DNA from: an uncultured Bacillota bacterium
GTDB taxonomy: Bacteria > Bacillota > Clostridia > Peptostreptococcales > Anaerovoracaceae
NCBI GenBank assembly: GCA_927441425.1
Contig: CAKMKG010000041.1
Span: 1 to 64,000 of the forward strand
Direction of reading: 5' to 3'
DNA length: 64,000 nucleotides
This document shows positions 1 to 11,806 of this stretch, piece by piece. Each line of letters begins with the position of its first letter. Positions within the stretch are counted from its first letter, which is position 1. The notes beneath the pieces were generated by a model. It had not been told where the DNA came from. It was given only the letters and a program-made list of their open reading frames with translations, and made no database searches. A program made the position numbers and the translations under genes.

Positions 1-649
1 GAGAAGGGCTTTGGTACAGGGTAACGCTGTGCAGGATGTTGATAAAGCCCCGTCCGTCGTATGCTGTTTTCATCCAGTCGAAAATATCCAACGCCGGTTC
101 GCCGAAGAACAGCTCGCCGCCCTGATCCTCCAAAGCAATCAGACTTCTTTGAATTGCTCCAATGGTTTGCTTAGGTATGTTTCCATAGGTTAACGTAAAC
201 TCCTTGCCGTTCTCGCCTGTATACTGGAGCATCGCTTTCAGATCTTTCAAATCCGACAGCAGCAAGCCTTTTTCATCTGCAATCCGAAACACAAGATTCA
301 ATACGCTGGTCTGGGTGTCGTTCAAGCCCAGGATGCGTGCCAGCAGCAGGGAGCCCATTTCGGATATGGTTGTGCGAACCGGATGGCCGTTTTGCCCGAA
401 TAGATCCCAAAATTGAACGGGATAGGAATCACCATCACCCTTGACGGCCAGACCGGCAAGATCCCCTTTGATATCGGCAAGAAAAACAGGTACCCCTAGA
501 TCGCTGAAGGATTCCGCAAGGACCTTCAGGGTGAAGGTTTTGCCCGTTCCTGAAGCGCCGGCGATCAAACCATGACGATTGGCCATCTGCGGTAAAAGAT
601 AAACCGGGATAGCCCCTTTTCCAATCCATATTTTACCCTTTGCGTACAT
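1..649 (-). CDS. HerA-like/DUF853 (YjgR-type) ATPase, 3' end beyond window
   Basis: Reading the minus strand from ATG at 649 gives 216 codons with no stop before the window edge, so the C-terminal part is missing. The product opens with [20 protein letters not shown], then a Walker A motif GASGTGKT at about residues 31-38 and [13 protein letters not shown] just after it. This is the pattern of the DUF853/YjgR family of HerA-FtsK-type ATPases, whose physiological role is poorly known. The start is supported by AAAGGAG about 8 nt upstream. It is divergent from the glutamine synthetase gene. The family call rests on recognised motifs; function is not assigned. Confidence 0.8.
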   Translation of the reverse strand, partial: MYAKGKIWIGKGAIPVYLLPQMANRHGLIAGASGTGKTFTLKVLAESFSDLGVPVFLADIKGDLAGLAVKGDGDSYPVQFWDLFGQNGHPVRTTISEMGSLLLARILGLNDTQTSVLNLVFRIADEKGLLLSDLKDLKAMLQYTGENGKEFTLTYGNIPKQTIGAIQRSLIALEDQGGELFFGEPALDIFDWMKTAYDGRGFINILHSVTLYQSPS

Positions 650-744
650 ATCATTACTCCTTTCAACACATAGAATCACCTAATTATACCACTTCTTCCA
701 TTCCCTGTCAAAGTATCTGATGGCCACAGGAATTGAAATAATAC

Positions 745-773
745 TGGAAAAAGGGATAGTATAAAGGTATAAT
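745..773 (+). promoter_or_regulatory. Putative sigma-A promoter of glutamine synthetase gene
   Basis: A perfect -10 TATAAT at 768-773 is preceded 17 bp upstream by a weak -35, TGGAAA at 745-750. The predicted transcript start near 780 lies downstream of the ATG at 777, which argues that translation starts at 816 instead. Confidence 0.5.
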
Positions 774-815
774 ATTATGTTAAGAGTTCAAAAACGAAAG
801 AGAGGAGCTGAGGAT

Positions 816-4023
<3,208 letters not shown>

Positions 4024-4084
4024 CACCTGGCAGGTGTATTCTCTTGGAAACCGCTCCCGTTGGTCGAACGGTTTCCCGTGAGAA
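4024..4084 (+). other. Structured spacer: two inverted repeats between serS and DUF951 gene
   Basis: Immediately after the serS stop is CACCTG-G-CAGGTG (4024-4036). Next comes a longer hairpin: GGAAACCG (4046-4053) pairs with CGGTTTCC (4069-4076), extended by TTCTC (4039-4043) with GAGAA (4080-4084). There is no T-tract, so it is not a standard intrinsic terminator. It may be an mRNA-processing or attenuating structure. Confidence 0.5.
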
Positions 4085-4143
4085 CACACACGCCGCTGTG
4101 CTCGGATAAACCGTTTTGCGATTTTTAGAAGGAGGAAGATAAA

Positions 4144-4332
4144 GTGCCTCTAAAATTGAATGTCGGAGATGTTGTTGAATTGAAAAAGCCCCACCCCTGC
4201 GGCGGAAACAAGTTTACCATCATGCGTGCAGGGATGGATTTTCGTATTAAATGCAATACCTGCGAGACTCAGATTTGGATCAATCGGCCGGATTTAGAGA
4301 AACGAGTGAAGAAAATCTTTGAAAAGGAATAA
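4144..4332 (+). CDS. DUF951 family small protein
   Basis: A 62-residue protein starting at GTG 4144, with AAGGAGGAAGATAAA just upstream. The sequence has the DUF951 pattern: a short basic beta-rich domain with KPHPCGGNKF near residues 17-26, RAGMDFRIKC and CNTCETQIWI, that is, Cys residues arranged like a small zinc ribbon (CGG ... CNTC). From memory, DUF951 genes often lie near serS and parAB in clostridial chromosomes, not far from the replication origin; the window cannot test that. Molecular function is unknown. The following gene starts 2 nt after the stop. Confidence 0.85.
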   Translation: MPLKLNVGDVVELKKPHPCGGNKFTIMRAGMDFRIKCNTCETQIWINRPDLEKRVKKIFEKE

Positions 4333-4334
4333 TT

Positions 4335-5279
4335 ATGGAGACGGAAAAAAATATGGAACGGAACCAACAGCATGAAATAGAAAATCCAAGTCATTCTGAG
4401 CGGCACATCAAAGCGGTGGGAGAAGAGCAGGAACAGGTGAAGGAGCTTCTGAGAAGGGGCGCTATTCGTCATTACTTTATGGGACCGGAGAATGTCTGGA
4501 CCCAAGAGGGCTTTGGTACTGTCGTAGGAGGTGCACTTACCGTATTTTTTGGATCTTTTCTATTGCCAAAACTTTTTTTACATTCCAGCAACAGTAAAGT
4601 GTTATTGACCATCTGTGGCGTCATGACGGTAATCGGTATCCTTATTTGCGCAAAAGGCCTTTATGGTATGGCAAAGGATTACAGGAGAGAAAGCAAACCT
4701 GTGCCGGATGATGTTCACGATGAGATTTTAGAGTATGACATCTCAGGATTGAAGCAAACGAGTAGAAAAATACTCGAAGAAAATATCCCGGGACTAAAGG
4801 AGGAAGGAAGCAGCGACACCATGGAAATGCTTCTAGTGAAAGGCCCCAGAGATTATGTGGCAAATGTAAATCTGCCTCTGGTCTGGAAGCTGGGCGAGGA
4901 TGGGACGCTAAGATATTCTAATTTTTCTGTAATGGCTTTGTATTTTGGAAAAGAAATACTATATATCTATACTTGTATTTTTAATATGAGGAATGGTATG
5001 GGAAAATTCCATCACACCTATGAATGCCCTTATGATCAAATCCGATTTGTCGGTTTTGAGGACAGGATCGTAGAAACGGTTACTCAGAACAACAAAGCTG
5101 TTGTGCAAAACCTGAAGATGCTGGTCATTGACGCGGGAGACGGTGAAAACGAGAAGCTTTCAATGCCGGTAGCGGATTATGATATGATAAAAAAATATAA
5201 TGGACGCATCGATATCAGTGATGCGGAAGAAGCAGTTAAAGTTTTATTGGAGAAAATGAAAGGAGTGAGTGTGAATTGA
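4335..5279 (+). CDS. Unknown membrane-anchored protein, 314 aa
   Basis: I do not recognise a family. The N-terminal 45 residues are charged (Glu/Gln/His/Lys rich). Two hydrophobic segments follow at roughly residues 57-79 and 84-106, then a soluble alpha/beta region of about 200 residues ending in an acidic helix. It could be a cytoplasmic domain tethered by a helical hairpin, in the style of PH-like membrane proteins. ATG 4335 has AAAGGA upstream. The stop overlaps the TTG start of the Na+/proline symporter gene by 4 nt (TTGA), so the pair is translationally coupled and the protein may assist or modulate the transporter. That link is inference. Confidence 0.65.
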   Translation: METEKNMERNQQHEIENPSHSERHIKAVGEEQEQVKELLRRGAIRHYFMGPENVWTQEGFGTVVGGALTVFFGSFLLPKLFLHSSNSKVLLTICGVMTVIGILICAKGLYGMAKDYRRESKPVPDDVHDEILEYDISGLKQTSRKILEENIPGLKEEGSSDTMEMLLVKGPRDYVANVNLPLVWKLGEDGTLRYSNFSVMALYFGKEILYIYTCIFNMRNGMGKFHHTYECPYDQIRFVGFEDRIVETVTQNNKAVVQNLKMLVIDAGDGENEKLSMPVADYDMIKKYNGRIDISDAEEAVKVLLEKMKGVSVN

Positions 5280-6757
5280 TTACGATCGCAATCGTTTTTA
5301 TACTCTATTTAGCCCTTATGGTAGCCATCGGATTTAAGTTTTACAGCAAAACAAGCGATCTGAGTGACTACTTTTTAGGAGGAAGAAAGCTTGGCAGCTG
5401 GGTGACCGCAATGTCTGCGCAAGCTTCGGATATGAGCGGATGGCTGCTTATCGGGCTGCCGGGTACTGCCTATGTAATTTACGCCGGAACCTCCGAAGCC
5501 ATATGGACGGCCATTGGATTGGTTATCGGTACTTATTTAAACTGGCTTTTTGTTGCGAAGCGGCTCAGAAAGTACACGGAGGTGTCCGGAAATTCCATTA
5601 CTATCCCGGACTTTCTTGAAAATAGATTCAAGGACTCGAAACATATATTAAGACTTGTTTCTGCAATCTTTATTGTTATTTTCTTCTTGGTGTATACCTC
5701 ATCCCAATTTTCGGCCGGGGCGAAATTATTCTCCACTGTTTTTGGAATGAATTATACGGCAGGTTTAATTTTGGGAGCTGCAATCATCGTATCTTACACT
5801 GCGCTGGGTGGCTTTACAGCGGTATGCTGGACCGATACGATTCAGGGCAGCATTATGTTTTTTGCCTTATTGGCGGTTCCGTTTATGGCAATCTATGAAA
5901 TCGGCGGAGTAGGCGAACTCAGCGCTAGATTGGCTGCGTTAACGCCAGAGTCATTAGGGTTTTTCCCGATGAAGAACGGTGCGATTGATTCTATGCTTCT
6001 GGCGTCCGGTCTTGGTTGGGGCTTGGGCTATTTCGGGCAGCCTCATATTCTAACCAGATTTATGGCGATCCAGTCCCCTGATATGATCCGCAAGTCAAGA
6101 ACGATCGCAATGATCTGGGTTGTCATTACCTTGACGGCCGCGGTTTCCATCGGTGTGATCGGAAAGGCTTATATTCCTGAACTGGCGGATGGAGAAACCA
6201 TTTATATGGCCATGATTGATGGGATGTTCCCGGACGTGATTGCCGGCATTCTACTAACGGCGATTCTGGCAGCGATCATGAGTACTGCCAGCTCACAGCT
6301 TTTGGTTTCCGCATCCTCGGCTTCCAAGGATCTCTATGCATTACTATTCAAAAAAAGAACAGATGGTACAGAAATCGTATGGGTGAGCAGAATCTCAGTT
6401 CTGCTGGTTTCAGTCATTGCCATTGTGCTTGCATTGGATGCGAACAGCTCGGTATTCGGTCTGGTCGCATGCGCATGGGGCGGATTTGGCGCCGCATTCG
6501 GGCCGCTGATTCTCTTTTCTTTGTTCTGGAAAAGAACAACGCTACAGGGCGCAATCGCCGGGATGGTAGTGGGAGGAGTGGTGGATCTGCTCTGGTATTC
6601 AATGAAAGCAAACGGGGGGATCTTCTCCATTTATGAGATTATCCCAGGCTTTATCGCTTCTACTGTGGTGATTATCGTCGTCAGCCTCTGCACCCAGCTG
6701 CCAAAGGAGATCGCGGATGAATTCGAGGAGTCAAAAAAGCCTTGGATTCAACAATAG
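5276..6757 (+). CDS. putP: Sodium/proline symporter, PutP family
   Basis: A 493-residue SSS-family transporter predicted to import proline with Na+. The N-terminus (ITIAIVFILYLALMVAIG) is followed by SDYFLGGRKLGSWVTAMSAQ and ASDMSGWLLIGLPG, signatures of the PutP branch; about 12-13 hydrophobic segments are visible. The serine-rich TASSQLLVSASS near residue 345 belongs to the Na+-site helix. The TTG start (5276) is supported by AAAGGAG upstream and by the 4-nt overlap with the preceding membrane-protein gene. Proline is a common electron acceptor in amino-acid-fermenting Clostridia, which fits this window. Specificity for proline over related solutes is probable, not proven. Confidence 0.9.
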   Translation: MITIAIVFILYLALMVAIGFKFYSKTSDLSDYFLGGRKLGSWVTAMSAQASDMSGWLLIGLPGTAYVIYAGTSEAIWTAIGLVIGTYLNWLFVAKRLRKYTEVSGNSITIPDFLENRFKDSKHILRLVSAIFIVIFFLVYTSSQFSAGAKLFSTVFGMNYTAGLILGAAIIVSYTALGGFTAVCWTDTIQGSIMFFALLAVPFMAIYEIGGVGELSARLAALTPESLGFFPMKNGAIDSMLLASGLGWGLGYFGQPHILTRFMAIQSPDMIRKSRTIAMIWVVITLTAAVSIGVIGKAYIPELADGETIYMAMIDGMFPDVIAGILLTAILAAIMSTASSQLLVSASSASKDLYALLFKKRTDGTEIVWVSRISVLLVSVIAIVLALDANSSVFGLVACAWGGFGAAFGPLILFSLFWKRTTLQGAIAGMVVGGVVDLLWYSMKANGGIFSIYEIIPGFIASTVVIIVVSLCTQLPKEIADEFEESKKPWIQQ

Positions 6758-6855
6758 CGAGGCGACAAATGTGCTCTCTCTCCGCATTGAGACGCGCAAG
6801 AGGTAAGATCGTTCTCACCAGTCGAAAATTATCTACGTATGTGTTATAAATGTGG

Positions 6856-6884
6856 TTGTACTTCTCATTTCCAGGGTATAAAAT
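6856..6884 (+). promoter_or_regulatory. Putative promoter of the small acidic protein gene
   Basis: TTGTAC at 6856-6861 and TAAAAT at 6879-6884 are separated by 17 bp. The gene starts 45 bp further on behind AAAAGGAGGAG. The 172-bp gap after putP otherwise shows nothing clear. Confidence 0.4.
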
Positions 6885-6929
6885 AGTTACAAAATTGATA
6901 TTTGTTATAAGAAAAGGAGGAGAAAAAAT

Positions 6930-7133
6930 ATGACAGAAGCAGAAAAAGTAAGAACAAATCCTTGCGGAAACGACAAAGAAATCGATGAATACTTAGACGG
7001 AACGATCTGTGAGGTTTTGCCTGATGAGGCAGAACTGAATGAAATCGAAACTCCGGAAGATGATGATTTCGATGTACAATCCCCAGATGAAAAAGAAGAA
7101 ATTGAGGATGAATATATAGGTAAGGTAAAATAA
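6930..7133 (+). CDS. Small acidic protein of unknown function, 67 aa
   Basis: A 67-residue, very acidic protein: about one third Asp/Glu, with runs such as EDDDFD and EEIEDEYIG. A single Cys sits at residue 12. No domain is recognised and low complexity dominates the second half. The coding call rests on a strong ribosome site (AAAAGGAGGAG, 7 nt from ATG), a promoter-like pair upstream, and an intrinsic terminator 55 nt after the stop, making a monocistronic unit. Such proteins are sometimes metal- or nucleic-acid-mimicking, but nothing here shows that. Confidence 0.6.
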   Translation: MTEAEKVRTNPCGNDKEIDEYLDGTICEVLPDEAELNEIETPEDDDFDVQSPDEKEEIEDEYIGKVK

Positions 7134-7187
7134 AATTATTGGTGAATTAAAAAGTTAATGCCGTCAAGATATAATTTGAAATTTATC

Positions 7188-7221
7188 AAAGAAAAGTCCA
7201 TTTAAGGGCTTTTCTTTTTTT
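7188..7221 (+). terminator. Intrinsic terminator after small acidic protein gene
   Basis: AAAGAAAAGTCC (7188-7199) pairs with GGGCTTTTCTTT (7206-7217) through one G-U wobble, with loop ATTTAA, and is followed by further T residues. A 12-bp stem with a T-tract is a standard Rho-independent terminator. Confidence 0.85.
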
Positions 7222-7331
7222 GCCAAAAAACGCCGCGGAGAAAATCCAGCAGAGCAGGTTTTTATAACATTATGGATAACCAACATGGATAATAAGTGTA
7301 AAACAAGAGATAAATTGAAACTGGAAATATA

Positions 7332-7389
7332 TTGATTAAATGGTTTGAATACAGTAGAATAAACTCAAATTAATCCATTCTACAGTATT
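7332..7389 (+). promoter_or_regulatory. Promoter of the PAS sigma-54 activator with inverted repeat at -10/start
   Basis: TTGATT (7332-7337), 17 bp, TAGAAT (7355-7360). AATACAGTAGAAT (7348-7360) is repeated in inverse as ATTCTACAGTATT (7377-7389) with a single central mismatch. The dyad therefore covers the -10 box and transcription start and is a candidate operator. Confidence 0.5.
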
Positions 7390-7410
7390 TAAGAGAAAGG
7401 AGTTGTAAGA

Positions 7411-9195
7411 TTGAGCACAGTGGAACTAAAGATGCCGTACACGGAACCGTTTGATTACAGGCAGGTCTATGAGGCGACGATTAAGCATTCGCCGAATGGA
7501 ATTGTCCTTGCAGACGTGGATCATGTGATCCGGTACATCAATCCGGTGGCGAAAAAGCTGACGGGAAAAGGCACTTTGGAAGTAGTGGGCAGAAATTTTT
7601 ATGATATCTTTCCTCATATATCGCCAATCAGCCTGGACTCGGAGGAGGCAGGACTCGAGCTGAATACCGGTGTAATTCAGATGAATGGAGGAGAACTCCA
7701 TTCCAAATTCTTTTCTATTAAAACAGAAAAGGGGATTCCGGCTTACATTTTGATTCTGCAGGATATGCGGCAGATTTATGAGCTCACATCAGATCTGAGA
7801 ACAAGCAGGCATGTCATTGAGGAGATGGAAGAAATCCTCGAAGGCTCATTTGATGGATTTCTGGTGGCGGATGAAAAGGGAATCGTTCAAATGATGAACA
7901 GCTCCTACGAACGACTTACTGGAATTACAAGAGATGAGCTACTAGGTAGGAATATTGCAGAGCTGATCAATCCCGTCTGGATGAAGAAATCTGTGGTAGT
8001 CCTTGCTTTGGAAGCTAAAAAATCTATCTCTCTTGCTCATACAACACGCAACAAAAAAAATATCATTGTAACGGGAACTCCGATTTTTAATTCGCGGGGT
8101 GAAATCAAGAAGGTCATCGTAAATGCCAGAGATATCTCTGAAATATATGAGTTAAGGGAAGAGCTGCTGAAGGCAAAGGAGATGGAAAAGCTCTATTTCA
8201 GCAGTTTAAAAGACGAAAGCTACCTGAAAGGAAAAGAGGACAGTTTTGTTGTTTTCAGCGAGACAATGCAAGAGGTGTTTTCCCTTGCAAAGAAGGTCAG
8301 CTGCTTTGACGCCACGGTCCTCCTTCTGGGGGAATCCGGCGTCGGCAAAGACGTCATTGCCAAATACCTTCATAATAACAGCCTGAGAAAAGATAAGCCC
8401 TTTGTGACTGTCAACTGTGGAGCGATTCCTGAGAACCTGCTGGAGGCGGAGCTCTTTGGCTATGAAGGAGGCTCCTTCACTGGGGCTTCCAAGGAGGGAA
8501 AAATCGGATTATTTGAAGCGGCGGAAGGGGGAACACTTTTCCTGGACGAGATCGGGGAAATGGCGCTCAATCTTCAGGTGAAGCTACTGCGTGCTCTTGA
8601 AACAAGGGAAATCCTCCGGGTGGGTTCCGTAAAGCCCATCACTACGGATGTGCGCATTCTCGCGGCGACAAATCAGGATCTGGGCGATATTGTCAAGAAG
8701 GGGGAATTCCGAAAAGATCTTTACTACCGGTTGAATGTCATTCAGATTGATATTCCGCCGCTTCGGGAGAGGATTGATGATATTGCGCCCCTTGCCCTTC
8801 ATTTTCTTCAGCTTTTCAATGGGAAATACGGGCTGAGCAAGAAACTGACCTACGACTTGATTAAAGAGCTTGAGGATTACCTCTGGGAAGGGAATATACG
8901 CCAGCTAAAAAATATTATAGAAAATATTGTGATTGTCAGCAACAACGAATATCTGCAGCCCAATGACCTGCCCTGGCATTCGCGTCACGAAGAAGCGAAA
9001 GCGGCAGCCGAGTCAGAAAGAAGGAAGGAAGTCCATATCGTTCCTCTTGAACAGGCCGTTGAGCAGCTAGAACGCCAGATTCTGCTCAAGGCCAGGGATG
9101 AGTTGAAATCAACAAGGAAAATTGCGGATGTTCTTAACGTGGATCAATCAACGATTGTTCGAAAAATGAAGAAATATGGAATCAGCCCGAAATGA
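7411..9195 (+). CDS. PAS-PAS sigma-54-dependent transcriptional activator
   Basis: A 594-residue bacterial enhancer-binding protein. Two PAS-like sensor domains occupy about residues 22-130 and 145-255 (SPNGIVLADVDHVIRYINPV; SFDGFLVADEKGIVQMMNSS). The AAA+ module spans about 280-515, with Walker A GESGVGKD near 306, the sigma-54 contact loop as GSFTGA near 353 in place of GAFTGA, and Walker B GGTLFLDEIGE near 373. A Fis-like helix-turn-helix (STRKIADVLNVDQSTIVRKM) ends the protein. The TTG start has GAAAGGAG upstream. No receiver domain is present, so PAS ligands probably control it. It lies directly upstream of a sigma-54 promoter and a catabolic operon, its likely target. Confidence 0.93.
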   Translation: MSTVELKMPYTEPFDYRQVYEATIKHSPNGIVLADVDHVIRYINPVAKKLTGKGTLEVVGRNFYDIFPHISPISLDSEEAGLELNTGVIQMNGGELHSKFFSIKTEKGIPAYILILQDMRQIYELTSDLRTSRHVIEEMEEILEGSFDGFLVADEKGIVQMMNSSYERLTGITRDELLGRNIAELINPVWMKKSVVVLALEAKKSISLAHTTRNKKNIIVTGTPIFNSRGEIKKVIVNARDISEIYELREELLKAKEMEKLYFSSLKDESYLKGKEDSFVVFSETMQEVFSLAKKVSCFDATVLLLGESGVGKDVIAKYLHNNSLRKDKPFVTVNCGAIPENLLEAELFGYEGGSFTGASKEGKIGLFEAAEGGTLFLDEIGEMALNLQVKLLRALETREILRVGSVKPITTDVRILAATNQDLGDIVKKGEFRKDLYYRLNVIQIDIPPLRERIDDIAPLALHFLQLFNGKYGLSKKLTYDLIKELEDYLWEGNIRQLKNIIENIVIVSNNEYLQPNDLPWHSRHEEAKAAAESERRKEVHIVPLEQAVEQLERQILLKARDELKSTRKIADVLNVDQSTIVRKMKKYGISPK

Positions 9196-9231
9196 TGCAT
9201 GATTACATCATTCAGATAAGTATGCATCATT
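9191..9231 (+). promoter_or_regulatory. Candidate upstream activator site (enhancer)
   Basis: AATGATGCAT (9191-9200) is perfectly repeated in inverse as ATGCATCATT (9222-9231), with an imperfect internal copy TGATTACATCA between. It overlaps the activator's stop codon and lies about 95 bp upstream of the -24 element, a normal enhancer distance. It could also end the regulator transcript, but there is no T-tract. Confidence 0.55.
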
Positions 9232-9323
9232 CTTTATAATAACCTCCCCACTTTATAAGAAGCAAAACTCGGAAAGCGGTTGAAAAACCGCTTATTTTAT
9301 TTATATTTTGATTCATATGGCCT

Positions 9324-9339
9324 TGGCACGCATATTGCT
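9324..9339 (+). promoter_or_regulatory. Sigma-54 (-24/-12) promoter of the catabolic operon
   Basis: TGGCACGCATATTGCT matches the consensus TGGCAC-N5-TTGCW, with GG at 9325-9326 and GC at 9337-9338 separated by exactly 10 bp. Transcription would start near 9350, followed by the AAGGAG of the first dehydratase gene. Confidence 0.88.
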
Positions 9340-9404
9340 AACTTGTATAACGAGACACAATAATTACGATGCAATTTGTCAAATCAAGAAAGGAGCGGGT
9401 TTCA

Positions 9405-10631
9405 TTGGATCAAAAAGTCACTTCAAAGGCACTACTGGGAGAGCTGCTGGATAAGCATTATCAGGATGCGATTGATGCAAAGGCGAGGGGCAAATTGGTC
9501 GCCTGGTCAACTTCCATCGCTCCGCAGGAGCTTCTGGAAACCATGAATATAAAGGTTGTCTATCCGGAAAATCATGCAGCGGCCATCGGCGCCAGAAAAT
9601 GCGCGCAGGAGTTTATTGATGATTCGGAGAGCAAGGGCTATTCCATTGATTTATGTTCCTATGCAAGAGTGAATCTAGGCTATATGAGTATTAGAGACAG
9701 CATAGCAGGGAATATTCCCATGCCTGATTTCATTTTCTGCTGCAACAATATTTGCAACACCGTTATCAAGTGGTATGAGAACATAGCGAAGGATCTGGGG
9801 GTTCCCATAATCCTGTTCGATATGCCGTTCAATCATACATATGAAGTCCAGGAGCACAGCGTCAAATATATCCGCGGACAGTTTGAAGATGCCATCGCCA
9901 AACTGGAAGAAATATCCGGGGAAAAATTCGATTACGACCGTTTCCGGGAAGTGATGGCTGTTTCTTCCGAAACCGCCCGCTGGTGGAAAAAGGCGACATC
10001 CCTGGCAGCATCAGTACCGTCCCCTCTTAACGGGTTTGATTTGTTCAACTATATGGCCACCATCGTCTGTATGCGGGGCAAGCAGGAGGGATTGAACCTG
10101 TTTAAGCTATGGGCCGAGGAGCTTCAGGAAAAGATCAGGAATGGTGAGGGCCCATGGAAAACCGGAGAAGAAAAATACCGCATCATGTGGGACGGCATCG
10201 CATGCTGGCCCTACTTGTCGGATACCTATAAAACACTGAAAAACCATGGAATCAATATGGTGACCTCAACCTATCCCGATTCCTGGACTATCGTCTATGA
10301 AAGCAATGATATTGACGGAATGGCAAGGGCGTACAGTTCCAATTATGTAAACAGGAATCTGGATTACGGCGTCGATAACATCGCTGGCATTGTGAAGGAG
10401 TTTTCCCTTGATGGAATCATTTACCACTCCAACCGCAGCTGTAAACTTATGGATTTCAGGCAATATGAAGTGCAGCGAAGAGTACGGGAAAGAACAGGAG
10501 TTCCATCCGTTATTTTTGACGGAGATCAGACGGATCCCCGAGCATTTTCTCTTGCCCAGTATGAGACGCGCATCCAGACTCTGGTGGAAATGATGGAGCA
10601 GAGAAAACAGGAAGGGAGGTGTGAACGATGA
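9405..10631 (+). CDS. 2-hydroxyacyl-CoA dehydratase family subunit (first)
   Basis: A 408-residue member of the HgdAB/FldBC/BcrBC fold family, whose two-subunit iron-sulfur enzymes remove water from (R)-2-hydroxyacyl-CoA by a ketyl-radical mechanism. Cysteines that could bind the cluster occur in IDLCSYARVNLG (near residue 84) and FIFCCNNICNTV (near 116). The TTG start at 9405 is chosen because AAGGAG lies 10 nt upstream; an in-frame ATG at 9369 has no ribosome site. The gene overlaps the next by 4 nt (ATGA), as usual for the two partners. It is first in the sigma-54 operon. The acyl substrate cannot be told from sequence. Confidence 0.88.
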   Translation: MDQKVTSKALLGELLDKHYQDAIDAKARGKLVAWSTSIAPQELLETMNIKVVYPENHAAAIGARKCAQEFIDDSESKGYSIDLCSYARVNLGYMSIRDSIAGNIPMPDFIFCCNNICNTVIKWYENIAKDLGVPIILFDMPFNHTYEVQEHSVKYIRGQFEDAIAKLEEISGEKFDYDRFREVMAVSSETARWWKKATSLAASVPSPLNGFDLFNYMATIVCMRGKQEGLNLFKLWAEELQEKIRNGEGPWKTGEEKYRIMWDGIACWPYLSDTYKTLKNHGINMVTSTYPDSWTIVYESNDIDGMARAYSSNYVNRNLDYGVDNIAGIVKEFSLDGIIYHSNRSCKLMDFRQYEVQRRVRERTGVPSVIFDGDQTDPRAFSLAQYETRIQTLVEMMEQRKQEGRCER

Positions 10632-11806
10632 GCCGTCTTCATAAAATCATATCCGAACTGGAAGAAATATCAACGCATCCGGGTCGGGCCGTTCGAAAGC
10701 AGATGGAGAAAACCGGCAAAAAGGCCGTAGGCTGCTTCCCCTACTATACCCCTGAGGAAATCATCTATGCCGCCGGCATGCTACCCGTAGGAATGTGGGG
10801 AGGACAGTCGGAAATCAAACAGGCGGATACATATCTTCAGAGCTTCTGCTGCTCTATCATGAGGGAGAATCTGGAGCAGGGCATGAGCGGTGTATATGAC
10901 ATGCTGAGCGCCGTGATCATCCCGACTTACTGTGACACGCTGAAATGCGTCTGCGAAAACTGGAAGGTTGCAGTACCACAGATAAAAACCATCCCTATGG
11001 TCTATCCGCAAAACAGGGCGACAAGTGCCGGAGTTGCGTATATGACTGATGAATATCGTCGGGTCATAAAGGAGCTGGAAGCAATGACCGGAGCTGAGAT
11101 CACAGAGACGGAGCTGCTAAAAAGCATCGCTCTCTATGAAGGCTACCGCAGGACCATTCGCAAATTTGTCGCCATATCCGGACATTATCCAAAGACACTG
11201 AATGCAAGGGTAAGGCACGCAGTGATAAAAGCAGGATTTTTCTGTGATAAAAAGAACTACTCCACTATGATCGGAGAACTGCTGTCAGAACTTAAAAAGG
11301 TGCCAAGTGAAAAGAGTGAAGGGATTCGGGTGGTGCTTACAGGAATATTGGCAGAGCCGGATGCATTGCTTGATCTATTTGATGAAAACGGAGTGACCAT
11401 TGTCGCCGATGATCTTGCCCAGGAATCAAGACAGTTTCGAACTTCTGTAGACATGGGGGAAAACGCCCTAGAGATGCTGGCCTATCGATATGCCATACAG
11501 GAGTGTTCTCTGCTTTACGACGAGGCGAAAAGGAGAGGGACATTGTTGAAAGATCTGGTCAAAGACAACCGGGCAGATGGCGTCGTTATTGTGATGATGA
11601 AATTTTGCGATCCGGAGGAGTTTGATTATCCGATTTATAAAAAGGAACTGGAAGAGGAGGGGATCCCCATGCTTTACTTGGAGATCGAACAGAAAATGGA
11701 TTCCGTCGAACAGTTGCGTACAAGAATACAGGCCTTTACGGAAATGGTAATGCATAAAAGTTTGTTTTACAACGGAAAAGAGAACGACGATGTACATGGG
11801 TATTGA
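10628..11806 (+). CDS. 2-hydroxyacyl-CoA dehydratase family subunit (second)
   Basis: A 392-residue partner of the preceding subunit, from the same fold family. The N-terminal region has GCFPYYTPEEIIYAAGMLP (from about residue 36), typical of the family. Cysteine clusters SFCCSIMREN near 75 and PTYCDTLKCVCENW near 100 are candidate [4Fe-4S] ligands. The ATGA overlap upstream and a 17-nt overlap with the activator gene downstream show tight translational coupling of all three components. The dimer probably receives its electron from the activator. Substrates known in the family include lactoyl-, 2-hydroxyglutaryl-, 2-hydroxyisocaproyl- and phenyllactyl-CoA; which applies here is open. Confidence 0.88.
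   Translation: MSRLHKIISELEEISTHPGRAVRKQMEKTGKKAVGCFPYYTPEEIIYAAGMLPVGMWGGQSEIKQADTYLQSFCCSIMRENLEQGMSGVYDMLSAVIIPTYCDTLKCVCENWKVAVPQIKTIPMVYPQNRATSAGVAYMTDEYRRVIKELEAMTGAEITETELLKSIALYEGYRRTIRKFVAISGHYPKTLNARVRHAVIKAGFFCDKKNYSTMIGELLSELKKVPSEKSEGIRVVLTGILAEPDALLDLFDENGVTIVADDLAQESRQFRTSVDMGENALEMLAYRYAIQECSLLYDEAKRRGTLLKDLVKDNRADGVVIVMMKFCDPEEFDYPIYKKELEEEGIPMLYLEIEQKMDSVEQLRTRIQAFTEMVMHKSLFYNGKENDDVHGY

Noticed and set aside
777..815. Longer N-terminus for glutamine synthetase from ATG 777
   Set aside because: The TATAAT box ends 3 bp before it, so the transcript would start after this codon, and there is no ribosome site.
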